Shown here in pieces: positions 4,723 through 12,525 of a stretch of 14,186 nt of DNA (the first letter of the stretch is position 1; each line of letters starts with the position of its first letter). The translations under genes and the position numbers were made by a program. The stretch is from an uncultured Candidatus Saccharibacteria bacterium. Its GTDB lineage: Bacteria; Patescibacteriota; Saccharimonadia; Saccharimonadales; Saccharimonadaceae. The notes beneath the pieces are model-generated. The model was not told the DNA's origin and made no database searches. It saw only the letters and a list, made by a program, of their open reading frames with translations. The DNA lies in NCBI GenBank assembly GCA_949070545.1, contig CARTQV010000012.1:1157-15342 (forward strand), given 5' to 3'.

Positions 4723-5727
4723 ATGAAGATATCAAACAAGTTTTTTGCAAAAGTTTTGGCTATTGCGGTGGTTGCCCATATTTTGGTTACACCCCAAGCT
4801 GACGTTCTTGCCACCGAGATGACATTGGGCGGACCAGTTTATGACACAGCACTAGAATCAGTGGGGAGCTACAATAAGATTGGTGCTCTGCGTGCGGCTA
4901 TTAAAGCTGTTGACGAGCAGTTGCCAGAAGTGGTGACTTATTGGGACATGAGCTTTGGGGCGAATGAAGTCCAAGGTAAGGTTTGTGGTGGCTTTGATCA
5001 TCGTGGAGCGTCAGGTATCGGTTGTGCGGGGGATCTGAAAAACTGGTTGACATTTGACTTGGCGGTAGCAGATGGCGTGATCCAAGACACCGCCGTAGAA
5101 CCTGACACTCCAATCCCATCCGAATATGCTGGCAAAACTTTTCATGAAATTCTTGCACTCGCAAAAAATAACTCCGCTTACGGCACGAATAGTGAATTCA
5201 AACAGAGGGTTGACGACGCTGAAATTGCCTATCAGCGCGGGGTAGAATCATTGCGTGCTGGAATTGCACTCATCGACCCGACACAGACTGGCTTAGATAC
5301 AAAGAATGGCGATGAGCTACTCTCAATCTATGAAAATCTTCCAGCCGTGAAAGCTGGTACTTATCAAGGAATTGTCGAGGCATATAATGGCGCACGCGCC
5401 TGGATCATGTCTGCTGAGAATATGGGTGAAGAAAAATTACTTGAAGATTATGGAGAAGCACAACCTTCGGAAAGCTATGCTAGGCTTGTTGCTACGGCGA
5501 CTACTCTGGACCCAAATTTTACAGTCGACCTTTCTAACGTCACTAAGATATCGGGTACGCCCCAGAATATCCCAATTGCTCCTGATACAGGTGACAATGA
5601 TCGCGAGGAATTGTCCGCTACTATGGTCGCTGCAGCAGTCATAGGAGTTGCTAGCATTGCGACTGTGGCCGGTGGGATTTTTACGGCAAAGCGTTTTCTC
5701 TTCAGCCCATTAAAAAAGCGTAAATAA
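4723..5727 (+). CDS. Secreted surface protein with an APDTG sorting-like signal
   Basis: No family recognised. 334 residues. A signal peptide (basic MKISNKFFAK, then a hydrophobic core) probably ends near DVLA (30-31). The extracytoplasmic part (about 31-285) is mixed helical and contains two cysteines close together (KVCGGFDHRG and GIGCAGD), which could form a disulfide. The C-terminus has APDTG (286-290), a short acidic spacer, a hydrophobic helix (about 300-322) and a basic tail ending PLKKRK. This is the order of an LPxTG cell-wall sorting signal with Ala in place of Leu. AAGGAAA about 7 nt before the ATG is a fair ribosome site. It lies 47 nt after the terminator of RNA A. A TATATA at 4693-4698 might be its own weak -10. 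Likely cell-surface; function unknown. Confidence 0.8.
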   Translation: MKISNKFFAKVLAIAVVAHILVTPQADVLATEMTLGGPVYDTALESVGSYNKIGALRAAIKAVDEQLPEVVTYWDMSFGANEVQGKVCGGFDHRGASGIGCAGDLKNWLTFDLAVADGVIQDTAVEPDTPIPSEYAGKTFHEILALAKNNSAYGTNSEFKQRVDDAEIAYQRGVESLRAGIALIDPTQTGLDTKNGDELLSIYENLPAVKAGTYQGIVEAYNGARAWIMSAENMGEEKLLEDYGEAQPSESYARLVATATTLDPNFTVDLSNVTKISGTPQNIPIAPDTGDNDREELSATMVAAAVIGVASIATVAGGIFTAKRFLFSPLKKRK

Positions 5728-5758
5728 TATTCATATCTATTCATAGCAACCCCTCACC

Positions 5759-5787
5759 AAAAATATCCCTCTCGTAGGGATATTTTT
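5759..5787 (+). terminator. Strong terminator after the APDTG protein
   Basis: AAAAATATCCCT (5759-5770) pairs with AGGGATATTTTT (5776-5787), loop CTCGT. Symmetric A and T flanks mean it can also serve the minus-strand tRNA-Glu. Confidence 0.85.
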
Positions 5788-5801
5788 CTGTACAAATGAG
5801 T

Positions 5802-5876
5802 TGGTGACCTCTAGGAGAGTCGAACTCCTATTGTCGGGATGAAAACCCGATGTACTAACCGTTATACTAAGAGGCC
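5802..5876 (-). tRNA. tRNA-Glu(TTC)
   Basis: Read on the minus strand: acceptor GGCCTCT/AGAGGTC, D arm GTAT/GTAC, anticodon stem TCGGG/CCCGA with loop TTTTCAT, anticodon TTC, T arm TAGGA/TCCTA with loop GTTCGACTC trimmed to the usual seven. ACCA is encoded at the 3' end (5802-5805). Confidence 0.93.
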
Positions 5877-5885
5877 AGCACTCTC

Positions 5886-5914
5886 ATCTTAACAGATTAG
5901 AAAAAATCCGTCAA
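5886..5914 (-). promoter_or_regulatory. Promoter of tRNA-Glu
   Basis: Minus strand: TTGACG (5914-5909), 17-nt spacer, TAAGAT (5891-5886) preceded by TGT. The -35 box abuts the stop codon of the upstream SPFH gene. Confidence 0.75.
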
Positions 5915-6661
5915 CTATTTCTGCGCTAAATCGCCAAATTTCTCGGTCAAATCCGTCGGCAGGAGGATTACTGTCTTCTGTGATGGGTCGGCGCTAATCT
6001 TTTCTAGCGTCTGCAAAGTACGGATATTCATACCACCCGGAGTCTGAGCTAGCATATGTGCCGCTTCAGCGACCGCTGCCGCGGCGCTTTTCTCGCCCTC
6101 CGCTGAAATAATCGCCGCGCGTCGTTCGCGCTCCGCTTCGGCCTGTTTTGCCATTGCGCGTTTCATATCCGCTGGCAGCTCAATATTCTGTAACTTCACA
6201 CTCTCAATATCAATCCCCCACTTGTCCGTCTGTGCGTCGACAATCTCGCGAATCTGCGCCGAAATCTCATCTCTTTTTGACAAAATCTCATCGAGATCAA
6301 AGTTCCCAGTTACATCCCTGAGCGCTGTCTGTGCAAATGTGCTGGTCGCATATTTGAAATTTGTTGTTTCAAGCACCGCCTTCTGTGCGTCAATCACCCG
6401 CGCATACACCACGGCGTCCACGTTCACCGTAACATTGTCCTTCGTAATCACCTCTTGTTTCGGAATATCCATCGGCGTTGTGCGAACATCAACTTTCGTC
6501 ATCTTGTCAAGATAGGGAATAATCACCCGAAACCCCGGATTCAAAGTGCGCGAATATTTCCCGAGGCGCAGCACCACTCCGCGTTCGTATTGATTAATGA
6601 TCCGTACTCCTGGAATAATAATTACCAATAAGACCAGTACAAAAAAGATAATAATCGACAT
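5915..6661 (-). CDS. SPFH/Band 7 (stomatin/slipin-type) membrane protein
   Basis: 248 residues of the SPFH family, membrane-scaffold proteins thought to organise lipid microdomains and partner with NfeD or proteases. Seen: an N-terminal membrane helix (2-19), then INQYERGVVLRLGKYSRTLNPGFRVIIPYLDK, the slipin-type DVRTTPMDIPKQEVITKDNV (about 58-77), YARV, a conserved LRDVTGNFDLDEILSKRDEI, and a charged coiled-coil region (ADMKRAMAKQAEAERERRAAIISAEGEK). The tail is short. Length and order fit slipins; no NfeD gene is adjacent. The leader carries GGGAGAG as ribosome site. Two promoters in tandem are visible upstream. The upstream neighbour in the same direction is a small membrane protein, which may be partly co-transcribed. 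Confidence 0.92.
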   Translation of the reverse strand: MSIIIFFVLVLLVIIIPGVRIINQYERGVVLRLGKYSRTLNPGFRVIIPYLDKMTKVDVRTTPMDIPKQEVITKDNVTVNVDAVVYARVIDAQKAVLETTNFKYATSTFAQTALRDVTGNFDLDEILSKRDEISAQIREIVDAQTDKWGIDIESVKLQNIELPADMKRAMAKQAEAERERRAAIISAEGEKSAAAAVAEAAHMLAQTPGGMNIRTLQTLEKISADPSQKTVILLPTDLTEKFGDLAQK

Positions 6662-6686
6662 GGTTCTCTCCCATTTAATTTTCTCT

Positions 6687-6695
6687 ATTATACCA
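6687..6695 (-). promoter_or_regulatory. Proximal promoter of the SPFH gene
   Basis: TGG plus TATAAT on the minus strand. Predicted leader of about 18 nt containing GGGAGAG. Confidence 0.65.
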
Positions 6696-6729
6696 CAAAA
6701 ACCCTAGCCGACCAGAGCAGCTTACCTCT

Positions 6730-6758
6730 ATATTAACATAAACGCTTTGAAAAGTCAA
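6730..6758 (-). promoter_or_regulatory. Distal promoter of the SPFH gene
   Basis: Minus strand: TTGACT (6758-6753), 17-nt spacer, TAATAT (6735-6730) preceded by TGT. It lies directly after the stop of the upstream gene and 43 nt before the proximal -10. Confidence 0.6.
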
Positions 6759-6761
6759 TCC

Positions 6762-7208
6762 CTATTCCGTGTTTTCGCAGCGGAAATTATATTCCACCGT
6801 ATAATTCTTGGGACCATAAGGCTCAGTCGGGTAGTAACGCACCGAGGTAGTATTCGTATCGCAGCCAGCGTCTTGGAAGAGTGGCGCCATCTCGATATTT
6901 TCGTCGTGATTATAATGCAAAAGTTGCCTAAGATAGGTTGTCGCAACACCTTTCTCCTTATATTCCGCCAACATCTTGCCCGGTTCGACCCCAATGTCGC
7001 CTAACAACCGCGGATAGAGATATTCTACATAATAATTCTTTGCAAGTTTTTGCAATTCATCTTCAGCGCGTTCAGTCGGAGTTTTGCCCAGCTGCATCGC
7101 GAGCGCCACCAAAATTGCTAAAGTCGATATTCCAACCACTCCGAGCAAGGTCCATTCTTCCCAGCTTCGCGGGGTCGGAGGATTTTTTGGCTGGCGTTTT
7201 CGTTTCAT
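6762..7208 (-). CDS. Hypothetical single-pass membrane protein, 148 residues
   Basis: Not recognised. A basic N-terminus (MKRKRQPKNPP) and one membrane helix (about 20-41) suggest an N-in, C-out topology. The outer part is about 105 residues, Tyr-rich, with two cysteines (DAGCDTN and FRCENTE) that could form a disulfide, and segments YYVEYLYPRLL and YPTEPYG. No Shine-Dalgarno site. The -10 box TAAAAT lies exactly 6 nt before the ATG, so a leaderless mRNA is predicted. It is divergent from pyruvate kinase and followed by the SPFH gene in the same direction. Probably a lineage-restricted envelope protein. Confidence 0.75.
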   Translation of the reverse strand: MKRKRQPKNPPTPRSWEEWTLLGVVGISTLAILVALAMQLGKTPTERAEDELQKLAKNYYVEYLYPRLLGDIGVEPGKMLAEYKEKGVATTYLRQLLHYNHDENIEMAPLFQDAGCDTNTTSVRYYPTEPYGPKNYTVEYNFRCENTE

Positions 7209-7214
7209 GGCATC

Positions 7215-7223
7215 ATTTTACCA
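7215..7223 (-). promoter_or_regulatory. Extended -10 promoter, predicted +1 at the ATG
   Basis: TGG plus TAAAAT on the minus strand, with 6 nt to ATG 7208. Confidence 0.6.
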
Positions 7224-7262
7224 TAAGCAAGAAGTTCTGGCTAGCTAATAGTTAGGTTTTTA

Positions 7263-7271
7263 TGCTATAAT
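7263..7271 (+). promoter_or_regulatory. Extended -10 promoter of the pyk-pgk operon
   Basis: TATGCTATAAT with TATAAT at 7266-7271. Six nt separate it from ATG 7278, so +1 should be the A of the start codon. No good -35. Confidence 0.75.
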
Positions 7272-7277
7272 AGAAGA

Positions 7278-8708
7278 ATGAGTGAAATATTTAAACGAAC
7301 GAAAACTTTGGCCACGATTGGCCCCGCTACCGACAGCGAAGAAATGATTGACAAATTAATTGGCGCCGGTCTCGATAACTGCCGTTTGAACTTTTCTCAT
7401 GGCACTTATGAGAAAATGGACGAATTTATCGGCTGGATCCGTAAAGCTGCCGCGAAGCACGGTCGTCATGTTGCGATTGTACAGGACCTCCAGGGCCCAA
7501 AGATTCGCCTCGGCCAAATCAAGGATAATTACCTCGAAATCAACGAAGGCGACGACATTATCCTCGATTACGCGTTGAAAGAACATGACGGCGGACTAAC
7601 TTTGCCCGTGCAGTACAACCTTGCTGAAAAAGTGAAAGTTGGCGACCCAGTTTATATTTTTGATGGCAAAATCCGTACCCACGTTCAGGAAATTGTCTCT
7701 GATACGGCGATTCGTCTGACCGCTGAGAACAAAGGTTTTGTCAACAGTAACAAAGGTTTGAATCTACCAGATACGGACTTCGGCGGTGATATTTTCCCCG
7801 AGAAAGATATTCGCGACCTCGATTGGGGCGTGACGCGTGATTTTGATTATGTTGCGATTTCTTTCATCCAAAAAGCCGAAGATATTTACACTTTCCGCAA
7901 AATGCTTGAAGAACGCGGTTCGAATGCGAAGATTATCGCTAAAATCGAAACCAAGAACGCCGTCATGGATGACAAGCACCTCGAAGATATTGTGAAAGCG
8001 ACGGACGTGATTATGGTCGCGCGTGGCGACATGGGCTACGAAGTCGGCGCAGAGATTGTCCCAGTTGTCCAACGCAAGCTGATTAAAATGTGTCGTGAAC
8101 ATGCAAAAGTTTGTATCGTTGCGACCCAAACTATGGGGACTATGGTCGACAATCCGATGCCAACACGCGCTGAAGTGAGTGACGTCGCAAATGCTGTCAT
8201 TCAGGGCGCCGATGTAGTGATGACTTCAGAAGAGACTGCGATGGGGAAGTATCCAGTCGAAACCATTCAGGAAATCGGCAAGGTAATCAGCTACGTCCAA
8301 GATCATGTCGAAATGACTGACACCCCACACGATCCACAGTCAGACAATTCGGATTATGATGCGATTGCCGAGGCGGCGGCAAATATCGCCGCACGCGTCG
8401 AAGCAGACGCCATTATCTGCCAGACTGCTTCCGGTCGCACGGCACGTGCAATGTCGGCACAACGCCCGAAATTACCGATTTATTCTGTAACTCCGAGCGA
8501 ACGTGTTGCGAATCAACTTTCTTTGACTTACGGCAACCGTGCCTATGTTCGTGAATACGCACCTGACTTTGGTTTGAAGTTAGCGGAAGAGTTGCGCGAT
8601 GAAGGAGTCTTAACTCCACGCAAAGACCGCGATTATATCGAAATTGTAATCGTCTCTGGCGACAAAGACGTTGCCGGTACTGACACGATTAAAATCCGTC
8701 GTATCTAG
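7278..8708 (+). CDS. pyk: Pyruvate kinase
   Basis: Cytoplasmic enzyme of the last glycolytic step: phosphoenolpyruvate + ADP to pyruvate + ATP. 476 residues, the usual bacterial length. Seen: LATIGPATDS (11-20), the substrate-binding CRLNFSHG (35-42, with R36, N38, S40), VQDLQGPKIRLG (68-79), the B domain (about 76-164), NKGLNLPDTDF, the catalytic lysine K222 in AKIETKNAV, the Mg-binding E224 and D251 in VARGDMGYEVG, and PTRAEVSDVANAV. The usual ATQMLESM reads ATQTMGTM here (T283 retained). The C domain is about 350-476 and shows no extra PEP-utiliser domain. First gene of an operon with pgk, 10 nt apart. The start has no Shine-Dalgarno site and is predicted leaderless. Confidence 0.97.
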   Translation: MSEIFKRTKTLATIGPATDSEEMIDKLIGAGLDNCRLNFSHGTYEKMDEFIGWIRKAAAKHGRHVAIVQDLQGPKIRLGQIKDNYLEINEGDDIILDYALKEHDGGLTLPVQYNLAEKVKVGDPVYIFDGKIRTHVQEIVSDTAIRLTAENKGFVNSNKGLNLPDTDFGGDIFPEKDIRDLDWGVTRDFDYVAISFIQKAEDIYTFRKMLEERGSNAKIIAKIETKNAVMDDKHLEDIVKATDVIMVARGDMGYEVGAEIVPVVQRKLIKMCREHAKVCIVATQTMGTMVDNPMPTRAEVSDVANAVIQGADVVMTSEETAMGKYPVETIQEIGKVISYVQDHVEMTDTPHDPQSDNSDYDAIAEAAANIAARVEADAIICQTASGRTARAMSAQRPKLPIYSVTPSERVANQLSLTYGNRAYVREYAPDFGLKLAEELRDEGVLTPRKDRDYIEIVIVSGDKDVAGTDTIKIRRI

Positions 8709-8718
8709 CAGGAGGCGT

Positions 8719-9810
8719 ATGCTGCAGACGAAAACTATACGTGATGTTGAGGTTGCAGGCAAGATTGTGCTTGTCCGCACGGATTACAATGTTCCGCTGG
8801 CGGAAGACCCCGAGACTGAGGTGATGCATATGACGAGTGATTTGCGCGTGCGCGAAAGTCTACCAACTTTGCAATATCTTTTAGAGCATCACGCTGCAAA
8901 AGTTATTCTGATTAGCCATCTTGGTCGTCCGAAAGGCCAAAAAGATCCGAAATTGTCTCTACGACTAGTTGCGGAGAAATTGGCTGAACTTTTGCCAGGA
9001 GTGCCGATTAGTTTTGTGGATGAAATTTCTGGGCCTGAAGTTGAACAGGCAGTTGAAGATTTGCCTGAAGGGGGCGTCTTATTGCTCGAAAATTTGCGTT
9101 TTTCGCCTGCTGAAGAAGAAAACTCCGAAGAATATGCCAAGAGGATTGTCGATTCGACACATGCTGAGCTCTTTGTCCAGGATGGTTTTGCGGTAGTGCA
9201 CCGTGCGCATGCTTCGACTAGTGCGATCACAAGGTTGTTACCGTCAGTGGCGGGCCTGTTGCTTGAAAAGGAAGTTAGCGGGCTAGCAAAAGTTTTGGAT
9301 CAGCCCAAACGACCGTTCGTAGTGATTATTGGTGGTGTGAAAGTAAGCGATAAAGAACCTTTAATTGAGCGTTTTTTGCCACTCGCGGACCAAATTATCG
9401 TCGGTGGGAAGATTGCTGCTGATGGGTATCAAACGTCTAATCCGAAGATCTATGTTGCCGAAGATTTTGATGAAAATGAAGCCGGTGACAAATTAGATGT
9501 CGGGCCAGTCGCAACGAGCAAGATAGTTTCTGCGGTGAAAGATGCAAAAACCGTGCTCTGGAATGGCGTTCTCGGTAAAGTGGAAGATCCGACCTATGCG
9601 ACCTCATCCACGATTCTTGCAAAGATTTTAGGTGAGAATCATGGAATCACGTCCGTGATCTGTGGCGGAGATACGGCCGGTTTCGTCGAGAATCTACGCA
9701 CAGAGAACCCAGAACTGTCTTACACTTTGATTTCGACTGGTGGCGGGGCTGCACTCGAACTTCTGTCTGGCAAAACTCTCCCTGGGATAGACGGACTAGA
9801 GATTTTGTGA
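8719..9810 (+). CDS. pgk: Phosphoglycerate kinase, shortened C-terminal domain
   Basis: 1,3-bisphosphoglycerate + ADP to 3-phosphoglycerate + ATP. The start is ATG 8719 (MLQTKTIRDVEVAGK), matching family N-termini. AGGAGG (8710-8715) overlaps the space after the pyk stop but is only 3 nt from the ATG. Seen: VRTDYNVPL (19-27), SHLGRPKG (66-73), ENLRFSP with R127, DGFAVVHRAHAS (155-166), GGVKVSDK (205-212), WNGVLGKVED (281-290), CGGDTAGFV (315-323) and STGGGAALELLSGKTLPGI. At 363 residues it is about 30 shorter than typical enzymes. The helical insert normally found between the IGG segment (VGGKIAADG, 228-236) and the strand before the conserved acidic motif is missing. Substrate residues are kept, so it is probably active. 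Co-transcribed with pyk. Confidence 0.95.
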   Translation: MLQTKTIRDVEVAGKIVLVRTDYNVPLAEDPETEVMHMTSDLRVRESLPTLQYLLEHHAAKVILISHLGRPKGQKDPKLSLRLVAEKLAELLPGVPISFVDEISGPEVEQAVEDLPEGGVLLLENLRFSPAEEENSEEYAKRIVDSTHAELFVQDGFAVVHRAHASTSAITRLLPSVAGLLLEKEVSGLAKVLDQPKRPFVVIIGGVKVSDKEPLIERFLPLADQIIVGGKIAADGYQTSNPKIYVAEDFDENEAGDKLDVGPVATSKIVSAVKDAKTVLWNGVLGKVEDPTYATSSTILAKILGENHGITSVICGGDTAGFVENLRTENPELSYTLISTGGGAALELLSGKTLPGIDGLEIL

Positions 9811-9816
9811 TAAAAT
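9808..9816 (+). promoter_or_regulatory. Extended -10 promoter of rplY overlapping the pgk stop
   Basis: TGA plus TAAAAT (9811-9816); the TGA is also the end of pgk. Predicted +1 near 9823, giving a leader of about 38 nt with AAGGAG (9847-9852). Confidence 0.55.
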
Positions 9817-9860
9817 AAACTAAAGCTAAGTGCAAAACTGTAGAAAAAGGAGTTTTATTT

Positions 9861-10529
9861 ATGTCAAACCAATTAACTTTGGAAAAACGCACCGCTAAGG
9901 GCAAAAAATTGAAAGCTTTGCGTAGCGCTGGTCAGATCCCGTCGGTTGTCTATGGTGAAACCGAACCAATGATGACAATTTCGCCTTATAACGAAACCGA
10001 GAAGGTGTTGCTCGAGGTTGGCTATCACTCGCCAATCGAATTGACACTTGACGGTAAAAAGCAACTCGCCATCGTAAAAGATGTCGCGATTGACCCCGTC
10101 AGCCGTCGTATTATGAACGTCGAGTTTCAGGCCATCAACGCCGACGAAGTTGTCGAGGCAACGACCCCAATTCGTCTCGTTGATTTTGAGAAGTCAGAAG
10201 CCGCGAAACTCCATTTTGTCCCAATGCAAGTTCTTGAAGAAGTTGACATCAAAGCAAAACCTTCGGATTTGCCAGAGGAATTGATCGTCGATGGTAGCAA
10301 ACTCGCAACAACTGAAGACAAGCTAATTCTCTCGGATATTGTTTTACCAAGTGGTGTCGAACTCGCTGATAAGGAGTTGAAACCAACGACCGCCATCTTT
10401 AACGTCTACGATCCAGCCGCCGAAGCTGCCGCGCGCGAAGCGGAAGATGCAAAGGAATCTGGAAGCGCCGAAGCTACCGAAAGCTCTGAAACCGAGAACG
10501 CGGACGACAAGGTCGAAAAGTCCGAATAA
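9861..10529 (+). CDS. rplY: 50S ribosomal protein bL25 (CTC/TL5 type)
   Basis: bL25 binds 5S rRNA on the large subunit. The 222-residue product is the long CTC form: an N-terminal L25 beta-barrel domain (about 1-92; LEKRTAKGKKLKALRSAG, IPSVVYGE, VKDVAIDPVSRRIMNVEFQAI), then the C-terminal beta domain (about 95-188; IRLVDFEKSEAAKL, ADLPEEL-like KPSDLPEELIVD, LPSGVEL). An acidic disordered tail rich in Glu, Ala and Ser follows (about 188-222), as in many CTC proteins. A good AAGGAG lies 8 nt before the ATG, unlike the leaderless neighbours. It has its own promoter at the pgk stop and may also be reached by read-through of the pyk-pgk operon. A strong terminator follows. Confidence 0.93.
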   Translation: MSNQLTLEKRTAKGKKLKALRSAGQIPSVVYGETEPMMTISPYNETEKVLLEVGYHSPIELTLDGKKQLAIVKDVAIDPVSRRIMNVEFQAINADEVVEATTPIRLVDFEKSEAAKLHFVPMQVLEEVDIKAKPSDLPEELIVDGSKLATTEDKLILSDIVLPSGVELADKELKPTTAIFNVYDPAAEAAAREAEDAKESGSAEATESSETENADDKVEKSE

Positions 10530-10545
10530 AATAAGAGCCAACCGT

Positions 10546-10573
10546 AAAAGTGTCGCCTGTAGCGACACTTTTT
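10546..10573. terminator. Bidirectional terminator between rplY and the aldolase fusion
   Basis: AAAAGTGTCGC (10546-10556) pairs with GCGACACTTTT (10562-10572) across loop CTGTA. The A and T flanks let it work for both converging genes. Confidence 0.9.
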
Positions 10574-10611
10574 ATAGTTACAACAATTAGAACTAAGCCA
10601 CTTTATCTCTA

Positions 10612-12519
10612 TTACGACAAATCCAGTACTTCGATATTTCCGTCTGTATTGCCGTTTCTGCTTTCAGTCACCGCATAATGTAATGCGTCCACATTTTCCT
10701 CCAAATGTCGCACGAGTGCCGCTTGTGCTGCCTTAATCTGTGTTTCTTCGCCACGCCAAGTTGCAAGCACAGGTTCCTCAAGCGCTCGTGAGAACGCAAA
10801 CGTCACAGGCCACGGGAACGGCGAGTTTTGTGCAACTGCAGTTAGATTTTTAGTCGCTTCTTTTGGTTTCTGACCACCGCTTAACAATAACACTCCGCCG
10901 ACGTACCTCGGTACAGCATGTTTTAGAATTGCTGCCGTCGCAATCCCAACTTCATTCGCTGTCGCCTGTGTTTCAGCATCCGCTCCAGAAATTACCATGT
11001 TACACTTTAGCAAACAACCCGCTAAATCAACATGTCGCTGTTCGAGTTTTTCAAACACACTCCCGAGTACCCGTGCCGTCACCTCAGCACTCTTCTCAAT
11101 ACCGAAGCTTCCTTCGCGTATAACATCTGGTTCTACAACCGGGACAAGTCCAATCAGTTGACAAGTTTTCGCAAAAGTCGCTAGCCGTTCTGCATTTTTC
11201 TCTACCGCGAAGAAACTTGGCTGATTCTTTCCGATTTTGAATGCTGCGCGCCATTTCGCAAAACGAAAACCTTGGTCATAATAATCTCTCAGCCTGCGCG
11301 TCAATCCTTCTTCGCCCAAAGTCTCGCTTTCGCCGTCCCGCATTGGTTTCAAACCCAAATCCGCTTTCACTCCCGGAATAATGCCCTGATTGGTCAGAAA
11401 TTCTAGCATCGTTTCACCATTTGGCATCTTTTTGTCGGCGTTGTCATCTGACAAAATCACCCCGCTTACGTATTTTTTCAGTTCTGGTGTCGCGAACATC
11501 ATCGCATAAAAACCACGTTGCAGTTTCGCATCATTCTCGATCCCAAACTGCACAAAACGCTTCACAAGGTTCTTTTTCGATTCATCGGCGGCCAAAATCC
11601 CCTTGTTTGAACCAGCCAGGGAACGGCAAATCAGTCGCAAGTTTTTCCGCTTTGCTTTTTCCGCTTCGGCTAACTCCTGCAACTTTTCGGCACTCAGTGA
11701 ACCATCAAGCGTTGCTTGTTCGGCATTTAGCCTTGCCCAGAGCAAAGCATCCGCCGGCGTTCCACCCGCTGCCACCACACCGAGCACCGTCGCGACAATC
11801 GTTGAATAAACCGTTAAATGAGTCATCATATCCGTCCGATCAAGATCCCAAACTTCTTCTGCTTCACCTAACGACAACTTTCGTGGGCTAATATGACAGA
11901 CCAGTTGCGTGTTCGGCTGGTCCACTTCGATTTTGTCGATAATTTTTTCCTCTTTGTGAATAGGTGGCTCGTCTTCGCAAAACAATAAGTCTGCCATTTC
12001 TGCTAATCTCTCGCCATCTGGGCTCAATTTTTTCTCGGCGTGTACGGCCAATTTTGTTTTTGGCGAAAATTTGAGAAAATTTTTCAGCTCATCAATCAGC
12101 TTCGTCGAAATAATCGCTGAGCGGTCCACCAAAATCCACTCTGGCATGCCCTGCGATGCTGATGGCATTGTCCATTCTGTTGCTTTGCGCTCGCGCGGCA
12201 CAAAGTAAGTAATTCCACCCTTGTAGGAAAAAATATAACGATAATTGGTCGGTTCATCCGACCACATTAACTCGCCAGATTTCATTTCAGTTTTTGAGTT
12301 CAGGATTCCTGCATCGACCCCGAGGCGACTCAAAGTCGTAAGCGATACCGCTGCCCCTCCATAGACGCTTGTCCTACGGAAAAAATCATGCGCTTCACCG
12401 TTAAATCCTAGTTCCAGCCAGTGAATGCCCTGTTCGTCCGTCTCAAAATCATTTCGACGCCCATCCATCTTCAAATAAACATCTTTCAGCACGTTCCCAA
12501 TAATCAAAATTCTGCTCAT
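10612..12519 (-). CDS. Fusion of a PfkB-like sugar-kinase domain to class I fructose-bisphosphate aldolase
   Basis: 635 residues in one frame. Residues 1 to about 275 resemble PfkB/ribokinase proteins: IIGNVLKDVYLKMDG (6-20), GGAAVSLTTLSRLGVDAGIL (54-73), and a C-terminal helix pair AAGGTPADALLWARLNAEQA. The usual catalytic GAGD loop is not present; the equivalent place reads DRTDMMTHLTVYS, leaving D230 as the only candidate base, so kinase activity is doubtful. Residues about 285-635 are a complete class I aldolase (fructose-1,6-bisphosphate to DHAP + GAP): GILAADES (307-314), GVKADLG, FAKWRAAFKI (420-429), VVEPDV with E463, the Schiff-base lysine K505 in GCLLKCNMV, LSGGQ, and FSRAL with R578. 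The -10 box is exactly 6 nt from the ATG, predicting a leaderless mRNA. Single gene, divergent from RNA B. Confidence 0.9.
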   Translation of the reverse strand: MSRILIIGNVLKDVYLKMDGRRNDFETDEQGIHWLELGFNGEAHDFFRRTSVYGGAAVSLTTLSRLGVDAGILNSKTEMKSGELMWSDEPTNYRYIFSYKGGITYFVPRERKATEWTMPSASQGMPEWILVDRSAIISTKLIDELKNFLKFSPKTKLAVHAEKKLSPDGERLAEMADLLFCEDEPPIHKEEKIIDKIEVDQPNTQLVCHISPRKLSLGEAEEVWDLDRTDMMTHLTVYSTIVATVLGVVAAGGTPADALLWARLNAEQATLDGSLSAEKLQELAEAEKAKRKNLRLICRSLAGSNKGILAADESKKNLVKRFVQFGIENDAKLQRGFYAMMFATPELKKYVSGVILSDDNADKKMPNGETMLEFLTNQGIIPGVKADLGLKPMRDGESETLGEEGLTRRLRDYYDQGFRFAKWRAAFKIGKNQPSFFAVEKNAERLATFAKTCQLIGLVPVVEPDVIREGSFGIEKSAEVTARVLGSVFEKLEQRHVDLAGCLLKCNMVISGADAETQATANEVGIATAAILKHAVPRYVGGVLLLSGGQKPKEATKNLTAVAQNSPFPWPVTFAFSRALEEPVLATWRGEETQIKAAQAALVRHLEENVDALHYAVTESRNGNTDGNIEVLDLS

Positions 12520-12525
12520 GGCTCC

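Noticed and set aside
8671..8718. N-terminal extension of phosphoglycerate kinase overlapping the end of pyk
   Set aside because: The extra residues do not match family N-termini, and AGGAGG directly precedes ATG 8719.
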